Shown: positions 5,522-6,851 of the stretch, one piece after another
How positions within the stretch are numbered: position 1 is the stretch's first letter
Layout: each line of letters starts with the position of its first letter
Assembly: GCA_009774155.1 (NCBI GenBank)
Contig: VSNE01000143.1
Span: 1 to 6,851 of the forward strand
Length of the DNA stretch: 6,851 nucleotides
Direction of reading: 5' to 3'
DNA from: Lachnospiraceae bacterium
GTDB taxonomy: Bacteria > Bacillota > Clostridia > Lachnospirales > Lachnospiraceae
Notes under the pieces: generated by a model
The model's input: only the letters and a program-made list of their open reading frames with translations
Databases searched by the model: none
Told to the model about the DNA's origin: nothing
Made by a program: the position numbers and the translations under genes

Positions 5522-6574
5522 ATGAAAAAAGCGTTGATTACCGGTATAACAGGCCAGGACGGTTCTTATCTGGCGGAATTTCTGCTGGAAAAGGGGTATG
5601 AGGTTCATGGAGTTACCCGACGTGCTTCCATCTCCAATACGGCGCGTATTGACCATCTGATCGCGGAAAAGGCGGTTGTTCTTCACGATGGAGATCTGTC
5701 CGATTCCTCCTCCCTGATCCGCATTATCGGCCTTGTAGAGCCGGACGAGATTTATAATCTGGCGGCCCAGTCCCATGTGCAGGTATCCTTTGATGCGCCG
5801 GAGTATTCCGGCGATGTGGATGCGCTTGGGGTTCTCCGTATTCTGGAGGCGGTCCGTATCCTTGGGCTGACTGAGAAGACAAAGGTGTATCAGGCGTCCA
5901 CCTCGGAGCTGTACGGGAAAGTGGAGGAGATTCCCCAGAAGGAGACTACTCCGTTCCATCCGTACAGCCCTTATGCGGTTGCAAAACAGTATGGCTTCTG
6001 GATTGTTAAGGAGTACCGGGAGGCTTATGGAATGTTCGCGGTGAATGGTATTCTGTTTAATCATGAATCCGAGCGCCGGGGTGAAAATTTTGTCACCCGT
6101 AAGATTACCCTGGCTGCGGGACGTATCGCAGAGGGGCTGCAGGATCATCTGGAGCTTGGCAATATGGATTCTCTGCGTGACTGGGGGTATGCAAAGGATT
6201 ACGTAGAGTGTATGTGGCTGATTATGCAGCAGGAGAAGCCGGAGGATTTTGTCATTGCTACGGGTGTGCAGCATACGGTCCGGGATTTTACAGAGAAGGC
6301 GTTTAAGGCCAATAACATTGATATCCGCTGGGAAGGAAAAGGGCTGGAGGAAAAGGGATATGATGCAGAGACCGGAAAGATGCTGGTATGCGTCAATCCG
6401 GCCTGGTTCCGTCCTACGGACGTGGATAATCTCTGGGGAGATCCTACAAAGGCAAGGACAGTTCTGGGATGGGACCCGCAGAAAACAAGTTATGAGGAGC
6501 TGGTGACGATTATGGCAAAGCATGATCGCGAACTGGCGAAAAAAGAAGCAGCCATAAAGGCCGCCCTGCAGTAG
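5522..6574 (+). CDS. gmd: GDP-mannose 4,6-dehydratase
   Basis: Converts GDP-D-mannose to GDP-4-keto-6-deoxy-D-mannose in the cytoplasm, the first step toward GDP-L-fucose and related 6-deoxysugars. It is a 350-residue short-chain dehydrogenase of extended type; E. coli Gmd is slightly longer (373). The NADP-binding glycine motif TGITGQDGSYLAE is at 7-19, followed by GVTRRAS. NLAAQSHV is at 79-86. The catalytic set is Thr 127 and Glu 129 in STSELYG, and Tyr 151 and Lys 155 in the YxxxK motif SPYAVAK; their spacing equals that of the E. coli residues (132, 134, 156, 160). The substrate-binding segment reads LFNHESERRGENFVTRK, with Glu where E. coli has Pro (NHESPRRG). SLRDWGYAKDYVE and the C-terminal DNLWGDPTKA are also typical. 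AAGGAG lies 9 bases before the ATG. fcl follows after 17 bases. Confidence 0.96.
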   Translation: MKKALITGITGQDGSYLAEFLLEKGYEVHGVTRRASISNTARIDHLIAEKAVVLHDGDLSDSSSLIRIIGLVEPDEIYNLAAQSHVQVSFDAPEYSGDVDALGVLRILEAVRILGLTEKTKVYQASTSELYGKVEEIPQKETTPFHPYSPYAVAKQYGFWIVKEYREAYGMFAVNGILFNHESERRGENFVTRKITLAAGRIAEGLQDHLELGNMDSLRDWGYAKDYVECMWLIMQQEKPEDFVIATGVQHTVRDFTEKAFKANNIDIRWEGKGLEEKGYDAETGKMLVCVNPAWFRPTDVDNLWGDPTKARTVLGWDPQKTSYEELVTIMAKHDRELAKKEAAIKAALQ

Positions 6575-6591
6575 AAAAGAGGAAATCCGTT

Positions 6592-6851
6592 ATGATGGAG
6601 AAAAATGCAAAAATATATGTGGCGGGACACCACGGAATGGTGGGTTCCGCGATTATCAGGGAGCTTGAGCGCCAGGGATATACGAATATTATTACCCGTA
6701 CGCATAAGGAACTGGATTTGTGCCGCCAGGATGCAGTGGAAAAATTTTTTGCGGAGGAAAAGCCGGAGTATGTGTTTCTGGCTGCTGCCAAGGTGGGAGG
6801 AATTGTGGCCAACGAGGAGGCGCGGGCTGATTTTATGTATTATAATATGAT
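6592..6851 (+). CDS. fcl: GDP-L-fucose synthase, N-terminal part (runs off the window)
   Basis: Epimerase/reductase that turns GDP-4-keto-6-deoxy-D-mannose into GDP-L-fucose, the step after Gmd. Only about 86 codons are present. The NADP-binding motif VAGHHGMVGSAI (about 9-20) and the diagnostic LAAAKVGGIVAN segment near residues 63-74 match E. coli Fcl (WcaG) almost residue for residue, as does the following ADFMYYNM. AGAGGA at 6578-6583 sits 8 bases before the ATG at 6592. A second ATG at 6595 is possible but has longer spacing. The gene is co-oriented with gmd, 17 bases after its stop, so it belongs to the same operon. The catalytic Tyr/Lys region lies beyond the window. Confidence 0.95.
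   Translation, partial: MMEKNAKIYVAGHHGMVGSAIIRELERQGYTNIITRTHKELDLCRQDAVEKFFAEEKPEYVFLAAAKVGGIVANEEARADFMYYNM

Noticed and set aside
5513..6523. Long open frame on the minus strand opposite gmd
   Set aside because: It is fully antisense to an intact, motif-complete gmd, has no ribosome binding site and encodes a low-complexity His/Arg/Leu-rich product with no recognisable domain.
6605..6850. Plus-strand open frame overlapping the fcl start
   Set aside because: The frame starting at 6592 matches GDP-fucose synthase closely and has a good ribosome binding site; the other frame gives an Arg/Trp-rich product with no similarity.
1..6851. CRISPR array, tRNA, rRNA, insertion sequence or phage genes
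   Set aside because: No regularly spaced repeats, tRNA-like folds, transposase or phage-like proteins were found. The Tn5-like end at 1-19 is a library adapter and not a natural element.

Overview
The window looks like chromosomal DNA of a Gram-positive gut-type Clostridia, probably Lachnospiraceae. The evidence is a canonical T-box leader, strong GGAGG-type ribosome binding sites, a Firmicute-style lipoprotein signal, moderate GC and tightly packed operons. The genus cannot be fixed from the sequence. The first 19 bases match the Nextera transposase mosaic end at 17 of 19 positions, so the left edge is almost certainly a contig end with library adapter left on, and the bases just after it are suspect.

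Layout: (1) A 5'-truncated FkbM-type SAM methyltransferase (to 1108). (2) A 536-bp non-coding block with a sigma-A promoter (1197-1225), a complete T-box riboswitch whose specifier reads UGG (Trp), its terminator (to 1509), and a very GC-rich palindromic stretch before the next gene. (3) A three-gene ABC importer operon: lipoprotein substrate-binding protein, membrane permease and ATPase (1645-4499). A terminator-like hairpin separates the first gene from the other two. The Trp T-box and the protein families together identify it as a TrpXYZ-type tryptophan importer. (4) A convergent AraC-family regulator (4516-5373, minus strand). (5) A 148-bp divergent control region with back-to-back promoters and two identical 10-bp direct repeats 21 bp apart. 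(6) gmd and the start of fcl, the two enzymes that turn GDP-mannose into GDP-L-fucose; fcl runs off the right edge.

How they work together: when uncharged tRNA-Trp accumulates, the T-box should antiterminate and switch on the tryptophan importer. Its lipoprotein and ATPase contain no tryptophan at all, so they can be translated during the starvation they relieve. The AraC-type protein probably binds the 21-bp-spaced repeats, which cover its own promoter and lie just upstream of the gmd -35 element; this suggests autorepression with activation of GDP-fucose synthesis. FkbM methyltransferases often act in surface glycan clusters, so the flanks may belong to a polysaccharide region into which the Trp operon is set.

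I do not see a wholly new system. The T-box/trpXYZ arrangement is of a known type. The least explained parts are the AraC/gmd control region, the GC palindromes in the trpX leader, and the attenuator-like hairpin inside the operon.
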